NCBI GenBank assembly: GCA_040954595.2
Contig: CM082595.2
Coordinates: 1,798,001-1,862,000, forward strand
DNA from: Balanoglossus misakiensis
Lineage: Eukaryota; Hemichordata
DNA: 64,000 bases
Direction: 5' to 3'
Under the pieces are notes generated by a model, which was given only the letters and a program-made list of their open reading frames with translations, did no database searches and was not told the origin of the DNA. A program made the position numbers and the translations under genes. Shown one piece after another: positions 1-10,099 of this stretch (position 1 is its first letter; every line of letters begins with the position of its first letter).

Positions 1-133
1 TTACCAGAATGATTAATATTGATACAAGATAATTTACTACATTCTGACACTGGCCTAGACTGTTTAACTCTATGTGGTAAACTCTATGATGATATATGTA
101 CTCAGAATTAACTTTTAATTGATTCTGTTGCAG

Positions 134-972
134 TGATATGAGGAATCAGTTCATAACACCATGCGGCATGTGCAGACAGTTTATCTATGAGGTAAGAATT
201 CTGCCCAGTGTGGTATTCTTGTTCAAGTGAACGAATGATTACTGTAGGTTTTGTTTTCACTGTGATAGTCCGGTTCGCCTTCACAGTCGAATTCCCCCAC
301 TCCTGGCTGTCTGGACAGCGTTACGCAGTTAGACATTTTCTTACACTCAAATCGGGGCTATAAAGTCACCAAATCTCGTAAAAGTTGCTTGCGTATGTTC
401 TGTGATAGTTATACTAGACTATCCCATCCTCGTGATGTTCGCGAAGGGGTTATTGACGGTCGACGACAACGACAGAAGTGATGTTTTTTGAACGGCAACC
501 ACGCGGGAACTAAAAGTTACAGGAGATCACGTGTACAGACCATGTGACAATCACATGACTATGACGATACTATCACATACACAAGTTCACATACACAAGT
601 TGGAATTCTGCACCACAAAGTGGTGTTTTTCCTGTAAAAAGTCGTGGAATTCGAAACCAGAAGTTACAGCAACACCCCAGCATTCCTGGACCCTTTCACC
701 CCCACTTCAATATACAAAGATCCAGCACTACCATTGAGAACAATGGAGTTGGATAAAAGCATGGTAGTGAAATGTGACCATGTCATTAGCTCTCTGCTAA
801 TGAAATCAAAATATATTTGTCTCTTATGCAATAGTTTGGTGGCGATATTACTGTGTATCTGACAAAGCCTGATCATACCTATGAGATGAGAACATCAGAA
901 AGTCTTCTGCCTGGAGGATTCGGACCAGCTGATTTGCAGCATGAAAGAGTATCTCCGGCCAATGACGGCTAG
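134..972 (+). CDS. CDA: Cytidine deaminase, last two coding exons (5' part outside window)
   Basis: Cytidine deaminase hydrolyses cytidine and deoxycytidine to uridine and deoxyuridine in pyrimidine salvage, as a cytosolic zinc enzyme. Two exons are visible. Exon 134-191 follows an acceptor (ttgcag) and ends at gtaaga; it encodes SDMRNQFITPCGMCRQFIYE once the split first codon is assumed to be Ser. PCGMCRQ is the family PCGxCRQ motif, whose two Cys are zinc ligands. Exon 835-972 starts FGGDITVYLTKPD, contains LLPGGFGPADLQ and stops at TAG (970-972); this matches the family C-terminus (VYMTKPDGTY...LLPxxFGPxDL). Phases agree. The exon carrying the first zinc ligand and catalytic Glu lies left of position 1. 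The C-terminal tail HERVSPANDG is a little longer than in human CDA. The identification is strong; completeness of the gene cannot be judged here. Confidence 0.92.
691..773 (-). mobile_element. piggyBac-type MITE, copy 1, reversed (CDA last intron)
   Basis: The plus strand starts CCCTTTCACCCCCACTTC and ends near GGTAGTGAAA. Read on the minus strand it aligns with the family along its whole length (ACCATG, ATCCAACTCCATTGTTCTC, GGTAGTGCTGGATCTTTGTA, TGGGGGTGAAAGGG). The TTAA flanks are lost, and this is the most diverged of the four clear copies. Confidence 0.55.
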
Positions 973-1895
973 ATGATGCATGAACCAGCTCAGTGTGGTC
1001 GCTCATGCTTGTATAATAGTTGTTAAAGGGCAACAATCGTTTTATGCTCATGTGCCAAATCAGAGACTCTGGTTACAAAAATTGTATACAGTCAATGTTG
1101 GAGATCAGATTGGGTGAAAAGAAGGGACAAAACTAGTCTACTTATACGGTGCGCATGAAATATGGATGGAAGTGAAGGCAGTCCACTATTTGAATGTGTC
1201 GAACACAAAATGTGCAGAACATTTGGATTGGACGTATTTTTGTACACATAAAATCATGCACATGCACATAAGACTATCATCAGCCTTTAAATACAACTGC
1301 TTTGCCTACCGCTCCTGTATATTAAGAAACAAAAGAGCTTGCTTAATATTAGATAGATTGTGAAACTCCTTACTGCTCCAAGAGTTTGGTGTGTGGTGCT
1401 TCTGTTGAAGATTTATGTCTCAGACCATTTAAACAAATTATGGAAATATCAGTACTATTGATAAAAATTAAAATTAACGCAGTAAACATAATGCATTGTA
1501 AAATGCATGTTTTTAAATACATCGTTTAAAAATCTTCAAAACCACGATAAAAATCATGGAAAATGAGGAGATTAGAGGTAGAGATCTAACCGTTATACTT
1601 TAATTGATTTGTTCACTGAAGGAAAAATTGTTTGGTCTTCCTACTTAACTCCAGGCTGAGAGATCATATTCTCTGTCCTGAGTGTATGAATCTGAAATAT
1701 TTTCAGAATCAGAGATTTAACATTGTGGATTATGTTATCTATGTAAGATATGGCTTTGTCTGAAATGTTTATTTTTTAAATCAAAATCTGATTCTATAAC
1801 TCTAAGTTAAAATAGCATAGTTATAATTTGGGTGAGACTTGTTTTTTTTTTTAATGTAAATCTGTCTAACATAAATAAAGTGAACCTTTAATTCA
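973..1895 (+). other. CDA: CDA 3' UTR and poly(A) signal
   Basis: This is AT-rich non-coding sequence after the CDA stop. An AATAAA signal lies at 1874-1879, so cleavage is expected near 1895. RANGRF converges from the other side, with its own signal (AATAAA on the minus strand) at 1936-1941, so the two 3' ends nearly touch. Confidence 0.6.
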
Positions 1896-1919
1896 AGAAA
1901 CACACGTGACAATGTTTAT

Positions 1920-2434
1920 TGGTTTTGTAATCCTTTTTATTACCATAATCACTAACAAGATATTGCATCTAGTTGCAAAGAACAGCGCCCTATTGCACTG
2001 TATCAATCAGAGTCTTGTTGAATGGACATAAAGATAAAACAAGACAAATCAAAAATTGAACTAAAATAGTACCCTATATGAACATAACAGTAGACCAGAG
2101 TTTTAATGGATTAATAGTGATACAAATGATCGGTATCCTGTATAGGCAAAATTTTTACAGATACTGGTATTTCTAAAAATAAATACATTTCATAAAGGCC
2201 ATCAGACTATCTCCCATAAAATTGATACAATGATTGATGGAAGGTACAATACTGTCACTATCATTAGAGGAAGAACATGCCATTGTCCATAGATCACCAT
2301 CTGCCTGGGCACAGTAGCAGTACCGAGTTCTATCACACTTTTCCATGGGCACCGTTGTCTTCCAAATATGGTAAAGTCACTGCCAAATATGGAAGTCTAA
2401 TTTCTGACGAATCCAAAATGTAGCAGTTTCCCAG
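1920..2434 (-). other. RANGRF: RANGRF 3' UTR
   Basis: This is non-coding sequence after the RANGRF stop codon. The minus strand carries AATAAA (plus-strand tttatt at 1936-1941), placing cleavage near 1920. Two perfect CArG-type motifs (CC, six A/T, GG) lie at 2362-2371 and 2383-2392; a third overlaps the end of the coding sequence at 2442-2451. Confidence 0.55.
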
Positions 2435-2451
2435 TTATTGTCCAAATAAGG
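2362..2451. promoter_or_regulatory. Cluster of three CArG-type motifs
   Basis: CCAAATATGG at 2362-2371 and 2383-2392, and CCAAATAAGG at 2442-2451, all fit CC(A/T)6GG, the SRF-binding consensus. The last overlaps the RANGRF coding end, the first two the 3' UTR. Whether they bind anything is unknown. Confidence 0.3.
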
Positions 2452-3861
2452 TAGTGTCTAATATTTGGAGTGTTGTTACACATTGTCTAAATTGTTGTAA
2501 TGTCCATGGTTGATTCTGATTGTAACTTTCTGCCGAGACGTGACTGCTGCTACCAACACTGAAAGAAATGAGACAAAAACAGTTTTAATTTCAGATAAGA
2601 TTGGTTTTAACATCTTTTTAAAAAGATGACAAAAACTCCATATGATGTTTAATCACCATGACAACCTCATGCACTCACAGTGCAGTCTATCAGAATCAGG
2701 AACACTTGTCTGTTAGAAATTTCACATTACTGACCTGATTGACACAGGGTCATTGAGCGTGAGCAGTATATCAGTTTCATACTGTGGCAATCTGAACAAT
2801 GCTAGATGCACATTTATAGTGTTGTGGTCCTGTAATAAAAACACAATTTCAGTGAATGTTGTAAGCCAGATAAGAATGGTACATCCCAATAAAATTTCTT
2901 CTAGTGTGGCTTCACTCACCTGTTCGTTAAATTTGGAGACCATCTGCTTTCCGCTCAGAAACCAAGCATTTTTACATCTGTGAAATAAAAATATTCCAAA
3001 TCAAAGTTTTGTAGCAAAACATTCTGGTTGGCATACAACAGTATTTAATTATGGAAGTACTTTGACAGAACACCATCTGATTTAAATAATGCATGGTTAT
3101 GTCACTTTTAACCCATTCAACACCATGGTTTGGTCCAAACCCATTGTTTTATCCTGTAAAGTTGGACCTCTATACAGGGAACTGGGGGTGAAAGGGTCAA
3201 ACCATCTGGATATGTGTGTGATAAGGTATATGTGAGTGTAACTAAACATTTAACACTTACTGTTTCATAGCAATCTCTTCTGCTGCAATCTGTTCACGCA
3301 CCGTGACTTCTGATGACAATGAACCATTACTCTCAGCAATATCTTGAAAGTGGTAACTGTCAGATGACAAAATGTTTTCACACTTCTGTTATTCTGCCTC
3401 AATACAAAGTTATGTCATTATGTCATCCTCCATGATCAATCATAATGTCAATATCCCCCTTTACGTACCTTGGTGCATTCTGGTCCTCGATATTTTGATA
3501 TTCCATGATTTCAATGATGATACTTTGATCTGTCGATGGATGTGTGAACACCTCCTGGTTGTCTGGAATTTCTCGTATGGAACTAAGAGTGGCATGATGG
3601 AAGAAAAAGAATCCTAGCATTAAACTGAAATAGAATTTCTAGGATAACATCATGTGTATTTCAATACTTTCATTATAATGAAAGGGTCTGTTTCATAACC
3701 TCATATTGTTGTTGTAAGAGTTCAGTCCCAGACTAGACATGATAAGTGTGGTGGTACATCAAGATACATGAAAAAGATGTGCATCATTCCTACCTAACGT
3801 CATTGGCTCCTGGTGGTAGAACACCTATCATAGCACCACCAAATAAAGGCTGATTCTCCAT
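2435..3861 (-). CDS. RANGRF: Ran guanine nucleotide release factor (MOG1), complete, 6 exons
   Basis: MOG1/RANGRF binds the nuclear GTPase Ran and promotes nucleotide release; in vertebrates it also helps deliver a sodium channel to the membrane. Exons in sense order: 3861-3794, 3582-3469, 3356-3261, 2977-2920, 2829-2735, 2558-2435. All junctions are GT/AG and in phase, giving 184 residues (human about 186). The start MENQPLFGGAM matches the family CPLFGGAF start. Exon 2 has IPDNQEVFTHPSTDQS, the near-invariant MOG1 motif. Exon 4 has AWFLSGKQ, exon 5 has ALFRLPQYETDILLTLNDP, and the C-terminus is TLFGQ. The last exon, SVGSSS onward, is Q-rich and less conserved. An 85-bp MITE sits in the intron between exons 3 and 4. 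It is divergent with the centrin-like gene (611 bp between start codons) and convergent with CDA. Confidence 0.95.
3112..3196 (+). mobile_element. 85-bp piggyBac-type MITE, copy 2 (RANGRF intron)
   Basis: The left end reads TTAA (3108-3111) then CCCATTCAACACC. The right end reads GGGTGAAAGGG (ending 3196) followed by TCAA, a one-base variant of TTAA. The interior shares long runs with the copies at 7043-7127 and 15960-16045 (TTGGTCCAAACCCATTG, AGTTGGACCTCTA, GGAACTGGGGGTGAAAGGG). There is no coding capacity, so it is a non-autonomous element. Confidence 0.7.
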
Positions 3862-4472
3862 ATCCAACGTTTCCCTTGATTCTCAAGAAATGTACATGGG
3901 TTCCGTGAGAACGGTGCAGAAATCACTGTGTCTGGTCGTAAAATAATCAGATCTACGTTTGAGTCGATCGGATTTATATACTTGCGCTACACTCACTACG
4001 TCTGAACAACGTTTTAAGTAAAATCAAACAAGATCTGGTTTAATCTAGCGTCAAACCAGAGGCAAGCACATGCTTTGTGTTGTTATGGCTCTTTGACCTT
4101 AGATGTCAAAGGTTACAGCCTCTTTTTCAACACCGAAGAAGTTCAGACTTCTTTATTTTGTCCACGGGGATGTGCAGAGTGAAATGGAAGTGTAATTGCT
4201 AAACAGCGAATACTGCCACCCCTGAAAACATAATTTGCAGTCAGTTGGCATCTCATCTATTCAAATATAAAATTTGATGATAGATTGGGAAAATTCGTGA
4301 TAGTTTATGGGGTTTTATCCCGAAAATAAACATATCTGAAACAAACATCGTCTGTTGAAAGAATGGTAGATTCCTAGAAACCCTACATCGCCCTAAGTAC
4401 ATTTTAGTAGCGTGTAAACAATTAGCCGGGTTACTAGTTATTTCCGACGTTTAGTGGGATTTTGGACTTAAA
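3862..4472. promoter_or_regulatory. Shared divergent promoter, RANGRF / centrin-like
   Basis: This 611-bp gap separates two start codons on opposite strands, so it must hold both 5' UTRs and both promoters. No TATA box is obvious. An inverted pair TTTGAC...GTCAAA separated by 7 bases lies at about 4093-4111 and could bind a dimeric factor. I see no convincing RFX X-box for the centrin-like gene. Confidence 0.5.
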
Positions 4473-6256
4473 ATGCCCAAGAAAAGAAAGAAGACAAAAT
4501 CTAAGCGATCTACTGTACCTGAGCCGCCAAAGGGACCGGTTGATCCGATCCCTCCTCTTCCACCCGGACCTCCTAGACCAACACATCATGAATCGGTGAG
4601 TTGATCGTTGACGTTTCTAATTATTTGCTGTTGTGTTACTTTGCCAACCGATTGATTCATTTTGTGTGACACTCGAGTGATCTGTGTTTAGATTTTCGTA
4701 CCGGAGATTTTTGGCAATATTTATGTGTAAACCTGGTACATATTACATCAATTGTAACACTTTGTAACAATGTAAGAACTTATTTACTTTGTAAGTGGAG
4801 TGGCATACCACCCATTTCGATGGTGTCGAATTTCCCAACAAATCTCTCGAAACAAGTCAACAACATAGTGATTACTATGTAAATTACAGACTACAATACA
4901 TTAGATCACAGAAGTCAACAGGTGTGGACAAAATGTGGTAACAGACACTTAAAAACCCAAAACACACCAAGTCCTACTGTCCATTTCTGCTGTTTGGGTG
5001 TGTAGCTATTTTCCCATTTGATCAATAATGAACCATTAAATTTGTAACAGTGTAGCAGTTGTCAGGAAATCACTTCTTTGAGAACTCTCTTTCATGGTGT
5101 AATGTCAATATAATGGTCATTATTATGCTATTGCCTTTGCTAAGGTCAATATTTGCTAATATTCATATTCACTGTGCCTTCAGAAACTGCATGGAGGCCA
5201 ATAAACATGAAGCATTTGAATTTCACTGCTATACTTCCAACTTTGAGTGCATTACTTTAGTAAAAAAGTTGACATTCATTCTTATTATTTTATAGATCCG
5301 CTCAATTTTGCATAATACAAAAATTGAAGTCAACGAGAAAGATTATCTTGGAATGAAGATATCAACTCGAGTACTAGAGCAACTAACACCGCAAGAAATA
5401 AGAGATTTAAGAACTGTCTATGATGCATTTAGTAACAGAAAAGGGTAAGTTATATTTCTTCAAGCACAGATCACTGATATGATTTCAAAACAATTTCTTT
5501 GTGAGAGGAAATAACAAGATATGATACTTCACATTTCATATTGATTTTTGTTTATTTTTCAGTAAAATTGATGTTGATTCCTTAAGAAGAGCGATGCGAG
5601 CGTTGGGATTTAAAATCACCAAACAGGAAGCGCGAGAAATGATCCACGATGTTGATTTAGATAGATCAGGGTAAGTGTTTGTTTTGTTTTGTTTTGTTTT
5701 GTCAATATTTACTGTTGGATTTCTGTCTATGCTACTTTCTCATATTTATACCATTTTAATTGATAATGGTTTTATATTTATTTACTCTTCAGTTATGTAG
5801 ACTTCAATGAATTTCTAGAATTTGTGATTCAGCGACAAGGATCTGCCAGAGACATACATGATGAGATACGACAAGGTTTTCATATGTTTGATTATGGTGA
5901 GTTCCATCATTGAAGAATACAGGTGTTCTAACCAGTGTACTGATTGGCTGGGAATCTTCCATCAATGATACATGAAATCTGATTGGTTGAACTATGAATT
6001 ACACTGATGTTATTCATTTAGACTCTCAGATATCTAGGAGATCACTCCACATGTAGAATAACCTTCTACTCCTTTCATTACAGATAACACAGGAGGTACT
6101 ACACTGGAAAATTTAAAAAGTGCATGCAAAGAAGCTGGGGTGAAATTGACTGAACAAGAATTGAAAGGAATGATTGAAGAAGCTGATTTGGATGGTGACA
6201 GTATCATTAATGAGGAAGAATTCATCAATGTCATGATGAAGACCAACCTATTTTGA
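4473..6256 (+). CDS. Centrin/caltractin-like EF-hand protein, complete, 5 exons
   Basis: Centrins are small calcium-binding proteins of centrioles, basal bodies and nuclear-repair or export complexes. Exons 4473-4595, 5296-5444, 5563-5670, 5793-5896 and 6084-6256 join in phase to 218 residues, longer than human CETN2 (172). The extra length is an N-terminus that starts with a basic run, MPKKRKKTKSKR (possible nuclear signal), then becomes proline-rich. Four EF-hands follow from about residue 75. Loop 1 (FSNRKGKIDVDS) has lost the acidic ligands and Glu12. Loop 2 (DLDRSGYVDFNE) is canonical. Loop 3 (DYDNTGGTTLEN) lacks Glu12. Loop 4 (DLDGDSIINEEE) keeps its ligands but has Ser for the usual Gly. 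RAMRALGF after loop 1 and the ending MMKTNLF resemble centrins (AMRALGF, MKKTSLY). The family call is good, but the subtype is not a clear CETN2 or CETN3, so no symbol is given. A poly(A) signal lies at 6459-6464. Confidence 0.85.
5682..5702. repeat. (GTTTT)n pentanucleotide repeat
   Basis: Four consecutive GTTTT units lie just after the splice donor at 5671 in a centrin-like gene intron. Confidence 0.8.
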
Positions 6257-6507
6257 TTTTTCAAGTTGGATATTATGTATATCTATTCCAAGCACCATAA
6301 AAATCCAGCTCTGATAAGCAACGAAGGAACTCCAGTCAATTTGTTTTATTTTTTTGTGGATGATTAAGTCTTGTAAATATTTTAAGTTTTTTTATTGAGT
6401 ACATATAGATATTTTATATAGAATCAAAAATACAAGTCATATTTGTATTTTAAACACAATAAAACCTTACAGAAAGCACTTGTGTCCGTTGTTTGAGGGA
6501 AGAACCA

Positions 6508-6590
6508 GGGAAGAAATCAATCTGATTAAAATCAGATGTAGGGAACGGCGACGTTCCCTACATCTGATTTTAATCAGATTGGGAAGAAAT
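6508..6590. repeat. Perfect 30-bp foldback with GCGA loop, flanked by 10-bp direct repeats
   Basis: The arms 6518-6547 and 6552-6581 are exact reverse complements separated by GCGA (6548-6551), which has the GNRA tetraloop form if transcribed. Each arm contains a smaller inverted repeat, TCTGATT-AA-AATCAGA. The direct repeat GGGAAGAAAT stands at 6508-6517 and 6581-6590, as a target-site duplication would. It sits between the centrin-like poly(A) signal (6459-6464) and that of M6PR (6646-6651, minus strand). Confidence 0.85.
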
Positions 6591-6624
6591 GGGCAGAAGA
6601 GAACAAAAGCACATTTCACAAAAG

Positions 6625-7436
6625 CAAATCTTAATAAACCATTTTTTTATTCCAAGGTAATAAATCCATCAGAAATTAAACCAATAATTTACAACCATGA
6701 CAACCTTAAATATTTTACAAATCGACCACATTTCTCTTCATGCAGTACTCACAAATTTCCCTTCTTTTTTGGAAAGTGACACCTTTGAAATAAACTACCG
6801 ACCGACTGGTTCAGTAACTAAAATCTAGTGAACATGCATTTGATGAAATCCTACCAAAACTTGCAATGAGAATGTACATTCATCATTTGCATAGTGAAAA
6901 ATCACAAACATATACATAAAAATCTTGAAGTTTTCAATCATACTCTGAATAACTTCAATAAATATAGAATTATTACTTGATCTTACTTAGTTCTTAAATT
7001 TTAAATTGTGATACTTCCTGTCTTGAACTATATTCAGCTTCACTCTTCAACAACCATACTTTGGTCTAAATCTATTGTTTTCTATAATAAAGTTGGACCT
7101 CTACAGAGGGAACTGGGGGTGAAAGGGTTAAGACGATTGTTTCGGTGCCAAGTAATTTACATAATGTTGTGGATTAACCAAATACTTACATTGACATGCT
7201 ACATACTTTTGACTTTTGAAAGTTAGAGCTTAGAATGGAATGGTGGAGAAATGAAAACTTCAACAAACAATGCCCCAGTTGTCTGGTGAACTCAAAAACA
7301 GAAATGGCAGCCATCTTGAATTTCATATTCTGGAACATTTGAGATGCTTTGATGTCTGTTACTGTACAACCATGAACACAAATACTGGAGTAAAATACAA
7401 TTAAAAAAACCCTAAATAAAGACAAATATGTTTCAT
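6625..7436 (-). other. M6PR: M6PR 3' UTR
   Basis: This is non-coding sequence after the M6PR stop. Minus-strand AATAAA lies at 6646-6651, so cleavage is expected near 6625. It contains one MITE copy (7043-7127), so the mature mRNA should carry it. A plus-strand AATAAA at 6633-6638 could serve as a distal signal for the convergent centrin-like gene. Confidence 0.55.
7043..7127 (+). mobile_element. 85-bp piggyBac-type MITE, copy 3 (M6PR 3' UTR)
   Basis: The right end GGTGAAAGGG is followed by an intact TTAA (7128-7131). The left flank is TTCA (7039-7042), a decayed TTAA. It shares CTATTGTTTTCTAT, AAAGTTGGACCTCTA and GAACTGGGGGTGAAAGGG with the other copies. Length equals copy 2 exactly. Confidence 0.65.
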
Positions 7437-9598
7437 CTACATTGGTAAAAGGTGATCATCCCTATCATCATCATCATCCATATCTAACTGATCATCACCA
7501 ATGCCTTTATATGTTTTTGGTTGACCCTTGGGTGTGGTTCGGAAAACTAAATCAGCACCATCCTGTTGAGAGCAAAATAATATATTGGTCAATAAAGGAC
7601 AGAAGGGGAGATAATGACAGTCATATAAGACACTTCAAATTTAATACACCAAACCATACTTTGTAATTCGGGAATACGCAATACCGCAAACAGTGGAAAA
7701 TTAACTTTTAGCATAGATTTTCTGATGTGACCTCTAGTAATGTAGTGATCAAGCTGTGGCCAATAACCAACAGGATAATCAAACAAATATTCCATAGCAA
7801 TACTTACAGCAATTAGATTTCCAAATTCTCTCCAAAATGTAATATTTGGGAACTGTTCCATTCCTTTGGCGCCCAACACACAACGCTGATATAGAGTACC
7901 TCCTAAAATATACAATATCACTAAAACGAAAAATCTGAAATATAAAAGTGAAAGAAAATTGTATTAGTACACTATATAGTACAACAGATTGCCTATTAAA
8001 ACTACCATTAATGTAATGGGGGATGAGGTCATCTTTGTATACTAAAGTTTATCCCAGTTAAACTTTGACCTGTGGAGTTCAAAGGTCAAGAATTTGCAAC
8101 ATCGCCATTCAATGTACAAATAATGTGTCACACATTTTGTTCTGTCAACATTTAAAACTTCCCTCCCCCCCAATGATATATGCTGGGTTCCTGCATGTGT
8201 GTAAGAGGGTTACCCCAAAATGAACACAGATGGCTGGCTACTTACATGATACAGAGAATAGATCCTACACTAAGACCACCGCTACCTGAGGAATTACACA
8301 CTGCTGATGAACCAACTTCAAATAAATAATAACATTCTGAAGTTTTGTCTCGGTTTTCTGCAATTATTGTTGCACTTCCCTGCAAACAACAAACAATACA
8401 AGTCAATGATACACTCATTAGATGCTGGAGATCAGAAGAGGTCAATAATAAATGATTATTGGTCAATTCACCATCAATCAATCACCATAGAAACAATACT
8501 CACAATTAAATTATAAGGATCACAAACAAACATGATAACCGCTTTTCTGTTTTCATTGTGACAGTGGGTTCCATACTGATCTCCTTCCCGATACGTCAAC
8601 AAGACCCAGTCAGCTGAAACAAACCAAGAAAGCATTCATTTCAGAAGACGTTCAGCTATTGTCAGTCAGAGTTCCAACTGTGTGCTGTTGCCCTGGAGAC
8701 CAGTCAATATATGTATACTGTTTCCCTAATCAAGTACAAGCTCTGGGCTGAAGTAAATGCAATGGTCCAAGACCTTAGAACCAGAAGGTATGTAGTTCTA
8801 GTAGACAGATCATTCATGTCCAGTGGTAATGTGAATTCTTTACCTCAGCTGAAAGTACTGGTACTCGGGGCCAAAATTTACTGACTTTATCTGTGAAGAT
8901 CACCTCTAGTTAGCAAACTTACTGCCTGCTTGTATATGGGCTTTAGTGATCAGTCCCAATCTTTTTGTTGTTCCGGATGATTTCAGATCTGTCTGAAGAG
9001 CTCCAACATCAGTCGTGTCTGTAACACCAACACAGACACCGATGTCATATTGGTAGGAATAATTTGCACCTGTATCAGACACTACAATTCTGTTGAGGTA
9101 AGAATCAGAAAGGATAATTAATTTGTGTAACTGTTTTATAACTGTAAAACTATTGTCCAAGGGACACTCTCTGCTTAGATCATACCCAGTGCATTATCAC
9201 CAGCCCCTCCCCCCCAAAAATGCCGGTGCACACAGACAGCACGTGGATGTTACCGTGGGTGGTCCATGTCCATTTCAAGGAAACAATTATTCTGATTTCA
9301 ATGATCGACCCGCGTAAATAGGTTTTTTCGTCGACTATGAAAAGATGATCTGTCTACTTTATAATGTGTGGTCATTCGATCAATCAATCGATCAATAGAC
9401 TAAAACGTGGCTATCCCAACATCATTGTCGGTTGGACTGTATCTGTATCATCCATCCTACTCACTTTTTCCCTTTGATCGGGTCTAGAATCGACTTATAC
9501 TGTTCTTCTGATTTCCCATGAACGGTACAATCTGCATCTACCTTGCAAAATAAGCAAATCGCACAAAAGAAAGCTAGAATCACTATTTCTGTATTCAT
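7437..9598 (-). CDS. M6PR: Cation-dependent mannose-6-phosphate receptor, complete, 6 exons
   Basis: This type I membrane receptor carries mannose-6-phosphate-tagged lysosomal hydrolases from the trans-Golgi to endosomes. Exons in sense order: 9598-9465, 9089-8923, 8613-8504, 8379-8246, 7934-7808, 7562-7437, all in phase, giving 265 residues (human 277). Residues 1 to about 22 ([18 protein letters not shown]) form a signal peptide. The lumenal domain has [11 protein letters not shown] and NENRKAVIM, whose Arg aligns with the sugar-binding Arg of the family, and ECYYLFE with the conserved Glu. One membrane span (about 172-195, [20 protein letters not shown]) leads to the tail motif [14 protein letters not shown], nearly identical to mammals. 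The end is an Asp run then RDDHLLPM, the acidic-dileucine GGA sorting signal. Tail conservation argues that the sorting route is kept. It is divergent with KAZN, with 501 bp between starts. Confidence 0.96.
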
Positions 9599-10099
9599 CG
9601 TCGATGTAAAGGTGTATACAAAACGTGTTTCTCTGAGACTACCGATCTTTCAGCTAGCATGGACGTTGGCACTAGCGTCAACATTCAAACAGGAAGTGAC
9701 ATCGACACAAGCTTGTGAAATGCACGTGACTGGGCCGGTTCATCCATTTCATAAAAGGGGTGTACGTATGCCTGTTGTATGTAGCGATTGTATATTTTCC
9801 CACAATCAGTTTCCCATGATCATGTTTTATTCTAGATTGGTAAATCAATCAATCAGGCAAGCAAGCAAGCAATTGCAAGCAATCAACCAACCAACCAACT
9901 AATCAATCAGTCGATCAATCAATCAATCAAACAAAACATAATTTTATCGTAAAATCATAGCTTTGAACCCTGCTTTGAACATCCTCTATACATATACGTG
10001 TGGGTGGTATTTGTATGTTTCATGTACATTTCAAAATTGAAACATTTTGAAGTGCGCCACCTAGTGACAAGAAAATAATGTTTTTAAATTCAGGGAGTA
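9599..10099. promoter_or_regulatory. Shared divergent promoter, M6PR / KAZN first exon
   Basis: This 501-bp gap lies between the M6PR start (minus) and the first candidate KAZN start (plus). It includes an impure (AATC)n/(AAGC)n/(AACC)n microsatellite at 9841-9936. No TATA box is evident. The GTAATGGCGG context at the KAZN start resembles a YY1-type initiator, which I offer as inference only. Confidence 0.45.
9841..9936. repeat. Tetranucleotide microsatellite (AATC/AAGC/AACC)n
   Basis: Impure runs of AATC, then AAGC, then AACC, then AATC again are visible in the M6PR/KAZN intergenic region. A related short CGATCAATCAATCGATCAAT stretch lies at about 9375-9396 in the M6PR first intron. Confidence 0.85.

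Noticed and set aside
6034-6264. Minus-strand frame over the last centrin-like exon
   Set aside because: It is a shadow of the EF-hand exon, which is clear on the plus strand.
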